Part shown: in pieces, positions 44,907 to 55,332 of the stretch
How positions within the stretch are numbered: the first letter of the stretch is position 1
Layout of the letters: each line of letters opens with the position of its first letter
Assembly (NCBI RefSeq): GCF_964030975.1
Contig: NZ_CAXIQH010000001.1
Span: 1,860,001-1,924,000 of the forward strand
Length of the DNA stretch: 64,000 bases
Direction of reading: 5' to 3'
Source of the DNA: Tisiphia sp964030975
GTDB taxonomy: Bacteria; Pseudomonadota; Alphaproteobacteria; Rickettsiales; Rickettsiaceae
Program-made: the position numbers and the translations under genes
Notes under the pieces: model-generated
Told to the model about the DNA's origin: nothing
The model's input: only the letters and a program-made list of their open reading frames with translations
The model's database searches: none

Positions 44907-46536
44907 GTCTCCCCGTCAAAAGTGCAAAAAATTCAAAAATTAGCACCTTAGCAAAAAATTTTTGTATAAAATTTTAGAGTTTAATTGTTCTGATGTAATT
45001 TTTTGATATAAAAAGATGATTTTTAGAAAATTTTTGCATGACGTTTTGTTAACGATTTTGTAATCGTTTGATTAATTTTCTTTATTTGCTAATTTTTATG
45101 TAGAAAAATTTGTTTTGAGCAGGTGATTAGCAATACACCGTAAGTTCAATCCTACAGCGGAAATTAACGGATTTATTATATCTCCTATTACTCCTTTTAA
45201 GTAATTTCTGCCAACTCTACCATAATGCTTAAGGTGTCCTATTATCGGCTCTATAGCACTTCTTCTCTTGATCATTGCCTTATCATCTGAGGATAGCTTC
45301 TTCTTGCAATATGGGCTATACACCTTGTCTTTTTCTTTAAAATTATTCCCCTTATAGCCTAAATCAACAAATGTCCTGGCTATTCCCACTCCTGTTAATT
45401 TCTTTACAACCTCTACAGTCTGCGATAATGTATGACCATCATATGGATTGCCATGAAATGATTTGGCCGCTAATACAAAATTACCTCGACCACTTACTGC
45501 TATCGAAACCTTGTTACCAAACTCATAGGGTTTGTTTAATTTCCCTTTACCTATGCACTCTACCTCCGGTGCGTGAAAACTATATAATACTTTATTATCC
45601 TCCTTATATCGCTCTTTCTCTGCTTTACTCAGTATAGATTGTGCCTGAATCTTTTTAATCTTATTTAGTATTTCTTGCTGCTTTAATGACAAACTTAACT
45701 TTGTTTTTGCTATTTCTCGCTGACATATTCTTATTAAACGACCCAGCAATATCTTTAAATGTTGCATTACCTTCTTACGTTTTTTGGCTTTACTATTATC
45801 CTTATATTTCCATAATTTTACTATGTCTTTTTTATATTGCTTGGCATATGTCTCATGTAACTTAATGCCTAAAGTATGACATAACTTTACTAGCTCTATT
45901 CTTGCCTTATCCATCAAATACACATCATGAGGATACTTAATATTCTTAATTTGTACTGTAGTATCAACGATTATCGATGCTAAGTCTTTTTTTTTAAGCA
46001 CTCCGACTTTGCAACCAATTCTTGTTAATTCTTTTAATATCTCATTATATCCTTCTTCCCCTAATATAGCACGAAACCTTCGTATACTAGCTTCTGATAT
46101 CTCAGCATCTTTCTGCAAATATTCCCAACCACAAAAATATTGCCAATATACGTTCTCTCTCAGCTCTTCTTCAGCTGCAGCATCTGACAGGTTATACATC
46201 GCTTGCAGCATAGTTACTCCAAGTAATAACCTGTGACATCTGCGATTCCTACCAAATTTCTTGATATTAACATTTGTCAATAACCATTCCTCTAAAACAG
46301 TCCAATTTATTAACGATCTTAATTTATATAACTTGTTATTAGGGTTTAATTCTTCGGTCAATTTATAACCAAAAAGCTGTCCTTGTTTTTGGGATTTTAT
46401 TATATCTTCTATCGGCATAATTCATACAATCCATAAGGTTTCTGCCAATATTATAGCATTTTCTTATGGATTATCTAGATATTTTTACCCGCTAACCATA
46501 TTATATATTATCCTTCTAGACTTTTGACGGGGAGAC
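44907..46536. mobile_element. IS5-like element, copy 3, full length
   Basis: A 1630-bp element identical in layout to copy 1. Flanks GAAGAGA and TAATTAC do not match, so it either recombined here or lost one flank by deletion together with the IS256 end. Confidence 0.9.
45096..46418 (-). CDS. IS5-like DDE transposase
   Basis: A 440-aa protein identical to those at 3162 and 15413; motifs intact. Confidence 0.9.
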   Translation of the reverse strand: MPIEDIIKSQKQGQLFGYKLTEELNPNNKLYKLRSLINWTVLEEWLLTNVNIKKFGRNRRCHRLLLGVTMLQAMYNLSDAAAEEELRENVYWQYFCGWEYLQKDAEISEASIRRFRAILGEEGYNEILKELTRIGCKVGVLKKKDLASIIVDTTVQIKNIKYPHDVYLMDKARIELVKLCHTLGIKLHETYAKQYKKDIVKLWKYKDNSKAKKRKKVMQHLKILLGRLIRICQREIAKTKLSLSLKQQEILNKIKKIQAQSILSKAEKERYKEDNKVLYSFHAPEVECIGKGKLNKPYEFGNKVSIAVSGRGNFVLAAKSFHGNPYDGHTLSQTVEVVKKLTGVGIARTFVDLGYKGNNFKEKDKVYSPYCKKKLSSDDKAMIKRRSAIEPIIGHLKHYGRVGRNYLKGVIGDIINPLISAVGLNLRCIANHLLKTNFST

Positions 46537-46687
46537 TAATTACTAGAAACTTAATCATCAGTTATTATGCAAATAATTAATAATTATAATCTCAAGCAAC
46601 AATTTGGTAGAGCCAAATATAGAATTAATTAGTTATTTCCGACGTCCCCTAGTCATTTGGTAAATCTGCTTTTAAAAGATAGGTTAA

Positions 46688-49600
46688 CTAATCTAAAGTT
46701 TTTTGATAATTAACCTCATCTTGATCTAACCTAGCTGCAAGTTTACGCATCCTATTCATGTAGAAACCTGTTCCTGCCGGTACTAATCTACCAACTATGA
46801 CATTTTCTTTCAGTCCACGTAACTTATCAACTCTTCCAGCTATAGCAGATTCCGTTAAAACTCTTGTTGTTTCTTGGAAAGAAGCAGCAGAAATAAATGA
46901 TCTAGTTTGCAACGATGCCTTAGTAATACCTTGTAGGACTGGCTGGGCTTCCGCCGGTCTTAAACCATTCTTGATAGCTTTTTCATTAATTTCGGCAAAT
47001 TCACGATGATCTATCTTCTCATCAACCATTAATGTCGTATCGCCAGAATGGGTTACCTCTACTTTTTGTAGCATCTGACGGATTATTACTTCGATATGTT
47101 TATCGTCAATTTTTACACCCTGTAACCGGTATACTGCTTGAATTTCTCCAACCATATAACTTGTAAGAGCCTCCACTCCCATTACTTTTAGAATATCTTG
47201 TAGCACTGGATTGCCATCAATTAACATATCGCCTTTTTTAACAAAATCACCTTCATTAACAACAACATGCTTGCCTTTTGGTACCATATACTCAATTGGC
47301 ATACCGCCTTCAGTTGGTTGAATAACAATACGCCTTTTTGACTTATAGTCTTTACCAAATTCAACCCTACCATCTATTTCTGCAATAACGGCATGATCTT
47401 TTGGACGTCTGGCCTCAACAAGCTCAGCTACCCTTGGAAGACCACCAGTAATATCCTTGGTTTTAGTTGATTCCCTTGGAATACGTGCTAAAATATCACC
47501 TACCGATACCTTAGCACCATCTTCAACACTCAAAATAGCATTTACTGGTATATAGTATCTAGCCTCTAAACCATTGGATAACATAATAGTTTCCCCATTC
47601 TCATCAACTAATTGGATACGAGGACGTAGCTCTGCTCCACGTAAATATTGTTTTGATTCAACTATGACTTTGCTAGAAATACCAGTTGCTTCATCAGTAA
47701 TATCACGAATTGATACCCCTTCTACCATATCTCTGAATACAACCTTACCAGATTTCTCGGTAATAATCGGAATAGTATATGGATCCCACTCTACTAATTT
47801 TTGTGCCTTGTTTACCTTATCTGAATCATCAGCTATTAATCTTGCACCATACGGCACTTTATGCCTTGCTTTCTCATTATTGTTACTATCCAATAATAAC
47901 AATTCACATGAACGACCCATTACGATCTTACGACCTTCGGAATCAACAACCACATTACGCCCTAGAATCTTTACTCTTGCATCATGAGAGGCTTCTATTG
48001 AAGATATTTCTGCACCTTTTGTCGCAGCTCCTCCAATATGGAAAGTTCTCATGGTTAGCTGAGTACCTGGCTCACCAATTGATTGGGCAGCAATCACTCC
48101 GATTGCTTCTCCTACTGAAACTAAGGAACCAGTAGCTAGATCTCTACCATAACATTTTACACATATTCCATCAGCAATCTCACATGTTAAAACAGATCGT
48201 ACTAACACCGCATCTAAACCAGAAGATTCGATTTCTTCTAATTTTGCTTCGTTAATTAATTCACCATCTGATAGTAATAAAGCATTAGTAACAGGGTGAT
48301 AGACATTAATCGCCACTGTTCTGCCTAAGATTTGCTCTGCTAGTGATACAATAACTTCACCACCATCAATAATACTTCTAACTTCTATGCCTTTTATAGT
48401 TTGGCAATCTTCATCGGTAATTATGCAATCTTGAGCAACATCAACTAATCTACGGGTTAAATATCCAGAATTAGCTGTTTTCAATGCTGTATCCGCCAGA
48501 CCTTTACGTGCACCATGTGTGGAATTAAAATATTCAAGAACAGTAAGACCTTCACGGAAATTAGAAATAATAGGAATGTCAATAATCTCACCTGATGGTT
48601 TAGTCATCAAACCACGCATACCGGCTAACTGCTTAATCTGTGCTGCCGATCCTCTTGCTCCTGAAGTAGCCATCATATATATAGAATTTACTTTCTGATG
48701 ATTAGGCTTATCATTAACCTGCATCATAGCAATTTCTTTCATCATATCATTCGCTACTTTGTCAGTACATCTAGTCCAAGAATCAATTACTTTATTGTAT
48801 TTTTCACCATAGGTAATCAGACCATCAGAATATTGTTGTTCAAACTCTTTGACCTCGGTCAATGTTGCATTAATATGATTATCTTTTGATTTTGGTACAA
48901 CCATATCGTCCATACCAAAAGAAATACCCGAGGAACAAGCATATTTAAATCCAAGTTTCATTAGGTGATCAGCAAAAATTACCGTAGCCTTTTGACCACA
49001 ATGACGATACACTAAATCAATTACCGCAGATATATCCTTTTTAGTCATGGCTTTATTTACAAACTTAAACCCAACATTATAATTATGGGGTAATAACTCT
49101 CCGATAATTAATCTACCAAGGGTAGTATCCACCATAGTTGATACAACTTCCCCTTCAACATTAAGCATATTGCGGCGAAATTTTATCTTTGAGTGAATAG
49201 TTATTACCTTATTATATAAAGCATGTTCAACCTCCGACATGTTAGCAAATACCATTCCTTCACCAGGCTCATTGTCAAAAACCATGGTTAAATAATAAAG
49301 ACCAAGTACTATATCCTTATCAGGCACGATAATCGGACGACCATTTGCAGGACTCAATATGTTGTTTGTTGACATCATGAGTACCCTTGCTTCAAGCTGT
49401 GCCTCGATTGAAAGAGGGATATGCACTGCCATCTGATCACCATCAAAATCAGCATTGAACGCAGCACATACTAAGGGATGGAGCTGGATAGCTTTGCCTT
49501 CTATCAGTAAAGGTTCAAAAGCCTGGATACCTAAACGGTGCAAAGTTGGTGCTCTATTCAGCAATACCGGGTGTTCACGTATAACTTCTTCTAAAATATC

Positions 49601-50833
49601 CCATACTTCTGGTTTTTCAGCTTCAACCATTTTTTTAGCAGCTTTTATAGTGGTAGCAATTCCATGTAATTCAAGCTTTGAATAAATAAATGGCTTAAAT
49701 AATTCCAACGCCATGGTCTTTGGTAAACCACACTGATGCAGCTTAAGCTCTGGTCCAACAACGATAACGGAACGACCAGAATAATCTACCCTTTTACCCA
49801 GCAAATTCTGACGAAGCCTACCTTGTTTACCTTTTAACATGTCACTAAGTGACTTAAATGGACGCTTATTAGTATTTTTCACTACTTTACCACGACGACC
49901 ATTATCAAATAAGGCATCTACTGATTCTTGCAACATCCTTTTTTCATTTCTAATGATAATATCCGGTGCTTTTAGTTCCAGTAGTCTTTTTAATCTATTA
50001 TTTCTATTGATAACTCTTCTATAAAGTTCGTTAAGATCGGAAGTTGCAAATCTTCCTCCATCAAGCATAACTAATGGTCTAATCTCAGGTGGAATAATTG
50101 GCAGGACGGTCATAATCATCCATTCCGCCTTATTCTCAGATTCAAGAAAATCTTCTACTAACTTAAGTCTTTTGATAATCTTCTTCTTTTTTATTTCTGA
50201 AGATGTACTTGATAAATCCTCTTGCAACTTCTTCTTTAATTCAGGTAAATCAAGCTCTGAAAGCATCTGACGAACTACTTCTGCCCCAATAGAAGCAGTA
50301 AAATTATCTTCTCCATACTCATCTTGTGCTTTTTGCAAACCATCTTCCGAGAGAAGTTCCCCTCTCTGTAGAGCAGATAACCCAGGATCAACGACAACAT
50401 AACTTTCAAAATACAGAATTTTTTCTAGATCTTTCATAGTCATATCTAGCAACGTACTAATCCTTGATGGTAAAGATTTCAAGAACCATATATGAGCAAC
50501 TGGTGCTGCTAGTTCAATATGCCCCATTCTTTCTCTACGAACTCTAGATGTAGTAACTTCAACACCGCATTTCTCACAAGTAATGCCACGATATTTCATA
50601 CGTTTGTATTTGCCACAAAGACACTCATAGTCTTTCACTGGTCCAAAAATCCTAGCACAGAATAACCCTTCTTTCTCTGGCTTGAACGTACGATAATTTA
50701 TCGTCTCAGGTTTCATCACTTCACCAAAAGACCATGAACGCACTTGATCAGGACTAGCAATATTAATTCTTATTTGATCAAATTGCTGAGTACTGCTTAA
50801 TTGCCCATAAAAATTTGTCATTCCTGTTGTCAT
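46688..50833 (-). CDS. rpoC: RNA polymerase beta' subunit
   Basis: A 1381-aa protein, normal for Alphaproteobacteria. It has the N-terminal zinc site (CLCGKYKRMKYRGITCEKCG), the catalytic magnesium motif NADFDGDQMAVH, the bridge-helix/trigger-loop region (GARGSAAQIKQLAGMRGLM) and the second zinc site with CEIADGICVKCYG. It pairs with beta to form the active centre. The usual short gap to rpoB is stretched to 389 bp by a repeat. The gene is last in its block. Confidence 0.97.
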   Translation of the reverse strand: MTTGMTNFYGQLSSTQQFDQIRINIASPDQVRSWSFGEVMKPETINYRTFKPEKEGLFCARIFGPVKDYECLCGKYKRMKYRGITCEKCGVEVTTSRVRRERMGHIELAAPVAHIWFLKSLPSRISTLLDMTMKDLEKILYFESYVVVDPGLSALQRGELLSEDGLQKAQDEYGEDNFTASIGAEVVRQMLSELDLPELKKKLQEDLSSTSSEIKKKKIIKRLKLVEDFLESENKAEWMIMTVLPIIPPEIRPLVMLDGGRFATSDLNELYRRVINRNNRLKRLLELKAPDIIIRNEKRMLQESVDALFDNGRRGKVVKNTNKRPFKSLSDMLKGKQGRLRQNLLGKRVDYSGRSVIVVGPELKLHQCGLPKTMALELFKPFIYSKLELHGIATTIKAAKKMVEAEKPEVWDILEEVIREHPVLLNRAPTLHRLGIQAFEPLLIEGKAIQLHPLVCAAFNADFDGDQMAVHIPLSIEAQLEARVLMMSTNNILSPANGRPIIVPDKDIVLGLYYLTMVFDNEPGEGMVFANMSEVEHALYNKVITIHSKIKFRRNMLNVEGEVVSTMVDTTLGRLIIGELLPHNYNVGFKFVNKAMTKKDISAVIDLVYRHCGQKATVIFADHLMKLGFKYACSSGISFGMDDMVVPKSKDNHINATLTEVKEFEQQYSDGLITYGEKYNKVIDSWTRCTDKVANDMMKEIAMMQVNDKPNHQKVNSIYMMATSGARGSAAQIKQLAGMRGLMTKPSGEIIDIPIISNFREGLTVLEYFNSTHGARKGLADTALKTANSGYLTRRLVDVAQDCIITDEDCQTIKGIEVRSIIDGGEVIVSLAEQILGRTVAINVYHPVTNALLLSDGELINEAKLEEIESSGLDAVLVRSVLTCEIADGICVKCYGRDLATGSLVSVGEAIGVIAAQSIGEPGTQLTMRTFHIGGAATKGAEISSIEASHDARVKILGRNVVVDSEGRKIVMGRSCELLLLDSNNNEKARHKVPYGARLIADDSDKVNKAQKLVEWDPYTIPIITEKSGKVVFRDMVEGVSIRDITDEATGISSKVIVESKQYLRGAELRPRIQLVDENGETIMLSNGLEARYYIPVNAILSVEDGAKVSVGDILARIPRESTKTKDITGGLPRVAELVEARRPKDHAVIAEIDGRVEFGKDYKSKRRIVIQPTEGGMPIEYMVPKGKHVVVNEGDFVKKGDMLIDGNPVLQDILKVMGVEALTSYMVGEIQAVYRLQGVKIDDKHIEVIIRQMLQKVEVTHSGDTTLMVDEKIDHREFAEINEKAIKNGLRPAEAQPVLQGITKASLQTRSFISAASFQETTRVLTESAIAGRVDKLRGLKENVIVGRLVPAGTGFYMNRMRKLAARLDQDEVNYQKTLD

Positions 50834-50885
50834 AAAGATTCTTCCTTAAAAAATTTTATCAGCTCTAGTTTAGCCTGGATTCGAT

Positions 50886-51100
50886 ATATAGCTAACCCGT
50901 TAAAGTTCTATAGAGCTTCCTCGCTATTAGCGAGGAGCCACTTTAGGCAACGAAGCAATTGTAAGTTGTCATTCTTAGCAACGGCGGGAATCTAGGATAC
51001 CTGCTTTCGCAAGGTTAACACAAAACAGGATTGCTTCGTCCGGCTCACGCCTCCTCGCAATGACGCCTAGTATATCAAGAACCTTCCCGGATTAGTTATA
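50886..51100. repeat. Nested MITE-like repeat between rpoB and rpoC
   Basis: Left end TATAGCTAACCCGTTAAAG, arms CGCTATTAGCGAGGAGCCAC and GCCTCCTCGCAATGACG. A TTGTCATTCTTAGCAACGG unit lies inverted at the apex. The right outer end is imperfect (TATAACTAATCC inverted). The rest of the 50834-51222 gap shows no gene. Confidence 0.7.
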
Positions 51101-51222
51101 ACAAGTTATTCCAAATTCGGTTATATCTATAAATATAGCAGATTTTTATGTTACACTAATAGCTGCCTTCATTATTTTTGCAATATTTAGACTTATGCAG
51201 GGAGTATATTACTCCCTCGAAA

Positions 51223-54200
51223 CTAATCATCTGTTGTAGTATCTTCAAGTTTTACGTTCAAACATAAGGATCTAAACTCTTTGATCATCACGTTAAACGA
51301 TTCAGGAATACCAGATTCAAAATTATTATCACCTCGGACAATCGATTCATAAATTTTAATTCTACCCACCACATCGTCCGATTTTACAGTTAACATTTCT
51401 TGTAACGTATAAGCAGCACCATAAGCTTGCAAGCCCCAGCATTCCATCTCACCAAATCTCTGACCACCAAAATGCGATTTACCACCTAATGGTTGCTGAG
51501 TTACCAAACTATAAGGACCGATAGAACGAGCATGGATTTTATCATCAGCCAAATGGTGTAGTTTTAGGAAATATTTATAGCCAACCGTAACGGATCGATC
51601 AAAATACTCTCCTGTTCTACCGTCAATTAACTTAATTTGACCGGATGGGTCTTGATCTGCCATAGTTAGCATTTCTTTTACATTCTCAACTTTTGCACCA
51701 TCAAAAACCGGAGTTGAAAAATATACCCCCTTACCGATATTATTACAAAATGCCATAATTTCTTCATTGGACATTTTCTTTATATCTTTTGTTGTTGAAT
51801 TATCTCCATATACCTTCGATACAAAAGATTTCAGCTCTTCTATATCAATCTTATTATTATGAACTTGCTCCAACATAGAAGATATTTTCTTACCAAGATT
51901 TACTGCTGCCCAACCAAGATGGGTCTCTAAAATCTGTCCTATATTCATCCGTGAAGGTAAACCAAGTGGATTAAGAACTATATCAACTACTGTACCATCT
52001 TCTAAAAATGGCATATCTTCTTCTGGCATAATACGAGAGATAACACCTTTATTCCCATGTCTTCCTGCCATTTTATCCCCAGGCTGCAGCTTATGTTTAG
52101 TCGCAATAAATACTTTTACAACTTTAAGAGCCCCTTGTGGTAAGTCATCACCACTTTGTAATTTTTCTACTTTGCTAGAAAAACGCTTGTTAAGCCTGTC
52201 TTTCTTTTCATCATAATGACGTTTAATTTGTTCAATTTCATTCATTACATTAGCATCTTCAACAATCAGCTGCCAAAACTGTCCTTTTGATAATGATTTA
52301 AGGGTTTGATCACTAATTAATTGACCGGATTTTACGGTTTTAGGGCCGCTAACAACCATTTGTCCTGTTAGAATCTTCTCTAAACGCATAAAAACAAAAT
52401 GCTCTATGATTCGAAGCTCATCATCTCTATCTTTTGATAATTTTTCAATTTGTTGTTTTTCAATAGCTATAGCACGCTCATCTTTTTCTACTCCCCTACG
52501 AGAAAATACCCGTACCTCTACCACTGTACCAGCGATTCCAGAAGGAACACGTAAAGAGGAATCCCGAACATCCGAAGCCTTTTCTCCAAAAATAGCTCGG
52601 AGTAATTTCTCTTCTGGAGTCATAGGTGACTCACTTTTAGGGGTAACCTTACCCACTAAAATATCGCTCGGTTTTACTTCGGCACCAACATATACTATAC
52701 CTACTTCGTCAAGATGACGTAAACTTTCATCACTAACATTTGGAATATCACGAGTAATTTCCTCAGGACCAAGCCTGGTATCTCGAGCAATTATTTCAAA
52801 TTCTTCAATATGAATTGAAGTATAAACATCATCTTTTACAATACGTTCTGATATTAAAATCGAATCTTCAAAATTATAACCACTCCATGGTAAAAAAGCT
52901 ACTAGAACATTCCTACCAAGAGCTATCTCCCCATTATCCGTACTTGGTCCATCAGCAATGACTTCACCTTTTACTACATAATCACCAACTTTAATTAATG
53001 GTTTTTGATTAATACAAGTATTATGGTTAGATCTTTGAAATTTCAATAAATTATAAATATCTACACCAGGGGAACCATCTGTTTTCTGCTCCTTAGTCCT
53101 TACTACTATTCTAGTTGAATCAACTTGCTCTACTATTCCATCATGTAAGGCTACAACTGAAACTCCAGAATCTTGTGCAACAATTCCTTCAATACCAGTA
53201 CCAACTAAAGGTGCATCACTTCTAATAAGTGGTACAGCCTGACGTTGCATGTTTGATCCCATCAATGCTCTATTAGCATCATCATTTTCCAAAAATGGAA
53301 TAAGTGATGCAGCAACAGAAACAACCTGCATCGGAGTAACATCAATATAATCTATTTCTGCAGGGGTAACCATAACAAAATTACCACCATCAATCCGGCA
53401 ATTAATTAACTCTTCCTGTAACAAACCTTTTTTATTGGTAACCGCATTAGCCTGAGCAATTTTATATTTCCCTTCTTCAATCGCTGACAAGTAAACAACT
53501 TCATCAGTTACATGACCATCTACGACTTTTCGATAAGGGGTTTCAATGAAACCATGTTTATTAACCCTAGCATAAGTAGCCATGGAATTAATCAGACCTA
53601 TATTCTGTCCTTCTGGTGTTTCAATTGGACAAATACGTCCATAATGGGTAGGGTGAACGTCCCTTACTTCAAATCCAGCTCTCTCCCTACTAATTCCACC
53701 AGGCCCTAAAGCTGACAATCTTCTTTTATGAGTTATTTCTGATAATGGATTAGTTTGATCCATAAACTGAGAAAGTTGTGAAGTACTAAAAAATTCTTTT
53801 ACTACAGAAACTAAAACTTTTGAATTTACTAAATCATGAGGCATAACCGCATCAAGATCAACTACAGACATTCTTTCAAGTACTGATTTCTCCATACGAA
53901 CAAGACCAATCCGAAATTGATTCTCAATTAGTTCACCAACTGACCTAACTCTTCTATTACCAAGGTGATCAATATCATCTATCGAACCTTTACCATCTTT
54001 TAGATCTACTAAAACTTTAAGTATATGTTTGATATCTTCAATAGTTAAAATAGCTGTAGATTCTGGTATATTAAGTTCCAATCTTGAATTCATTTTAATA
54101 CGACCAACTTCCGAAAGATCATATCTTTCAGGCTCAAAGAACAAATTATTAAATAGTATCTTAGCAGCTTCAATGTTAGCCGGTTCTCCTGGTCTTAATA

Positions 54201-55332
54201 CCCTAAATATGTCTATCAATGCTGATTCATAATTTTGGCTTTTATCAGCAAATAAGGTATTTCTTATGTAAGGACCTGATTGTGTATTTATAGCAAGTAC
54301 GTCGACAGACAAAATTCCAAGAGTCCTAATAGAATCTAACATATCTATTGTGATCATTTCACCAATGGCAGCCAACACCTCACCATTATCCGGATTAATA
54401 AGATCATGTGATAAATATTTGCCTACTAAATATTCACGTTCTACCAAAATATTTTGTACCCCATCTTTAGCAAATTTCTTAGCCAAACGAGGGGTAATCT
54501 TTTGACCAGATGCAAGTATGATATTTCCAGTATCCGCATCCACTAAGTCATTAACTAACCTATGAGCAGTTATAGACTCAGGTATAAACTTTGTTGCCCA
54601 GCATGCATTTTTAGTAAAACAGGTTACCGTATCATAGTAGAATTTTATAATTTCATCGGTAGACATTCCAATAGCTCTAAGAAGAGTAGTAGCATAAAGC
54701 TTTCTCTTCCTATCTATTCTAAAGTACAGAATATCTTTAGCATCAAATTCAAAATCTAGCCATGAACCTCTATAGGGTATAACCCTAGCAGAATACAAAA
54801 ACTTCCCTGAAGAGTGAACTTTACCCTCATCATGATAGAAGAATACACCAGGCGACCTATGCATCTGTGATACTACTACCCTTTCTGTACCATTAATAAT
54901 AAAGGTACCATTTTTGGTCATTAGGGGAATATCCCCCATATAAACTTCTTGTTCTTTAATGCCTTTGATTTCTCTTGCTCCAGTATCTTCATCAATATCC
55001 CAAATACTTAATCGCAATGTGACTTTAAGGGGAGCAGCATAACTAAGACCCCTTTGAGTACATTCTTCAACATCATATTTAGGGTTATCAAATTCATATT
55101 TAGCAAATTCTAAATAGGCAATATTAGAGGGATCATGAATCGGAAAGATTGAACTTAATACTGATTGTAATCCTTTGTTTTCTCGCTCAAAGTCTTTAAC
55201 GCCAAATTGTAAGAAACCTTTTTCATAAGAATTTTTCTGAACTTCAATCAAATTTGGTATAGATGCCACCAAATTTATGTGACCAAAATTCTTTCTTATG
55301 CGTTTACCAATTGATAAGGACTGCGTTGTCAT
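51223..55332 (-). CDS. rpoB: RNA polymerase beta subunit
   Basis: A 1369-aa protein. The rifampicin-pocket segment reads SQLSQFMDQTNPLSEITHKR with RLSALGPGG after it, which is wild type at the commonly mutated positions. Other family motifs: HPTHYGRICPIETPEGQNIG, GYNFEDSILISERIV, KLQPGDKMAGRHGNKGV and KSHFGGQRFGEMECWGLQAY. The end TTDD is typical of rickettsial beta. Normally co-transcribed with rplJL upstream, but here separated from rplL by 1.2 kb. Confidence 0.97.
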   Translation of the reverse strand: MTTQSLSIGKRIRKNFGHINLVASIPNLIEVQKNSYEKGFLQFGVKDFERENKGLQSVLSSIFPIHDPSNIAYLEFAKYEFDNPKYDVEECTQRGLSYAAPLKVTLRLSIWDIDEDTGAREIKGIKEQEVYMGDIPLMTKNGTFIINGTERVVVSQMHRSPGVFFYHDEGKVHSSGKFLYSARVIPYRGSWLDFEFDAKDILYFRIDRKRKLYATTLLRAIGMSTDEIIKFYYDTVTCFTKNACWATKFIPESITAHRLVNDLVDADTGNIILASGQKITPRLAKKFAKDGVQNILVEREYLVGKYLSHDLINPDNGEVLAAIGEMITIDMLDSIRTLGILSVDVLAINTQSGPYIRNTLFADKSQNYESALIDIFRVLRPGEPANIEAAKILFNNLFFEPERYDLSEVGRIKMNSRLELNIPESTAILTIEDIKHILKVLVDLKDGKGSIDDIDHLGNRRVRSVGELIENQFRIGLVRMEKSVLERMSVVDLDAVMPHDLVNSKVLVSVVKEFFSTSQLSQFMDQTNPLSEITHKRRLSALGPGGISRERAGFEVRDVHPTHYGRICPIETPEGQNIGLINSMATYARVNKHGFIETPYRKVVDGHVTDEVVYLSAIEEGKYKIAQANAVTNKKGLLQEELINCRIDGGNFVMVTPAEIDYIDVTPMQVVSVAASLIPFLENDDANRALMGSNMQRQAVPLIRSDAPLVGTGIEGIVAQDSGVSVVALHDGIVEQVDSTRIVVRTKEQKTDGSPGVDIYNLLKFQRSNHNTCINQKPLIKVGDYVVKGEVIADGPSTDNGEIALGRNVLVAFLPWSGYNFEDSILISERIVKDDVYTSIHIEEFEIIARDTRLGPEEITRDIPNVSDESLRHLDEVGIVYVGAEVKPSDILVGKVTPKSESPMTPEEKLLRAIFGEKASDVRDSSLRVPSGIAGTVVEVRVFSRRGVEKDERAIAIEKQQIEKLSKDRDDELRIIEHFVFMRLEKILTGQMVVSGPKTVKSGQLISDQTLKSLSKGQFWQLIVEDANVMNEIEQIKRHYDEKKDRLNKRFSSKVEKLQSGDDLPQGALKVVKVFIATKHKLQPGDKMAGRHGNKGVISRIMPEEDMPFLEDGTVVDIVLNPLGLPSRMNIGQILETHLGWAAVNLGKKISSMLEQVHNNKIDIEELKSFVSKVYGDNSTTKDIKKMSNEEIMAFCNNIGKGVYFSTPVFDGAKVENVKEMLTMADQDPSGQIKLIDGRTGEYFDRSVTVGYKYFLKLHHLADDKIHARSIGPYSLVTQQPLGGKSHFGGQRFGEMECWGLQAYGAAYTLQEMLTVKSDDVVGRIKIYESIVRGDNNFESGIPESFNVMIKEFRSLCLNVKLEDTTTDD

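Noticed and set aside
44141..44977. Functional second IS256 transposase
   Set aside because: The N-terminal domain is missing, there is a frameshift, and the 3' end runs into another element.
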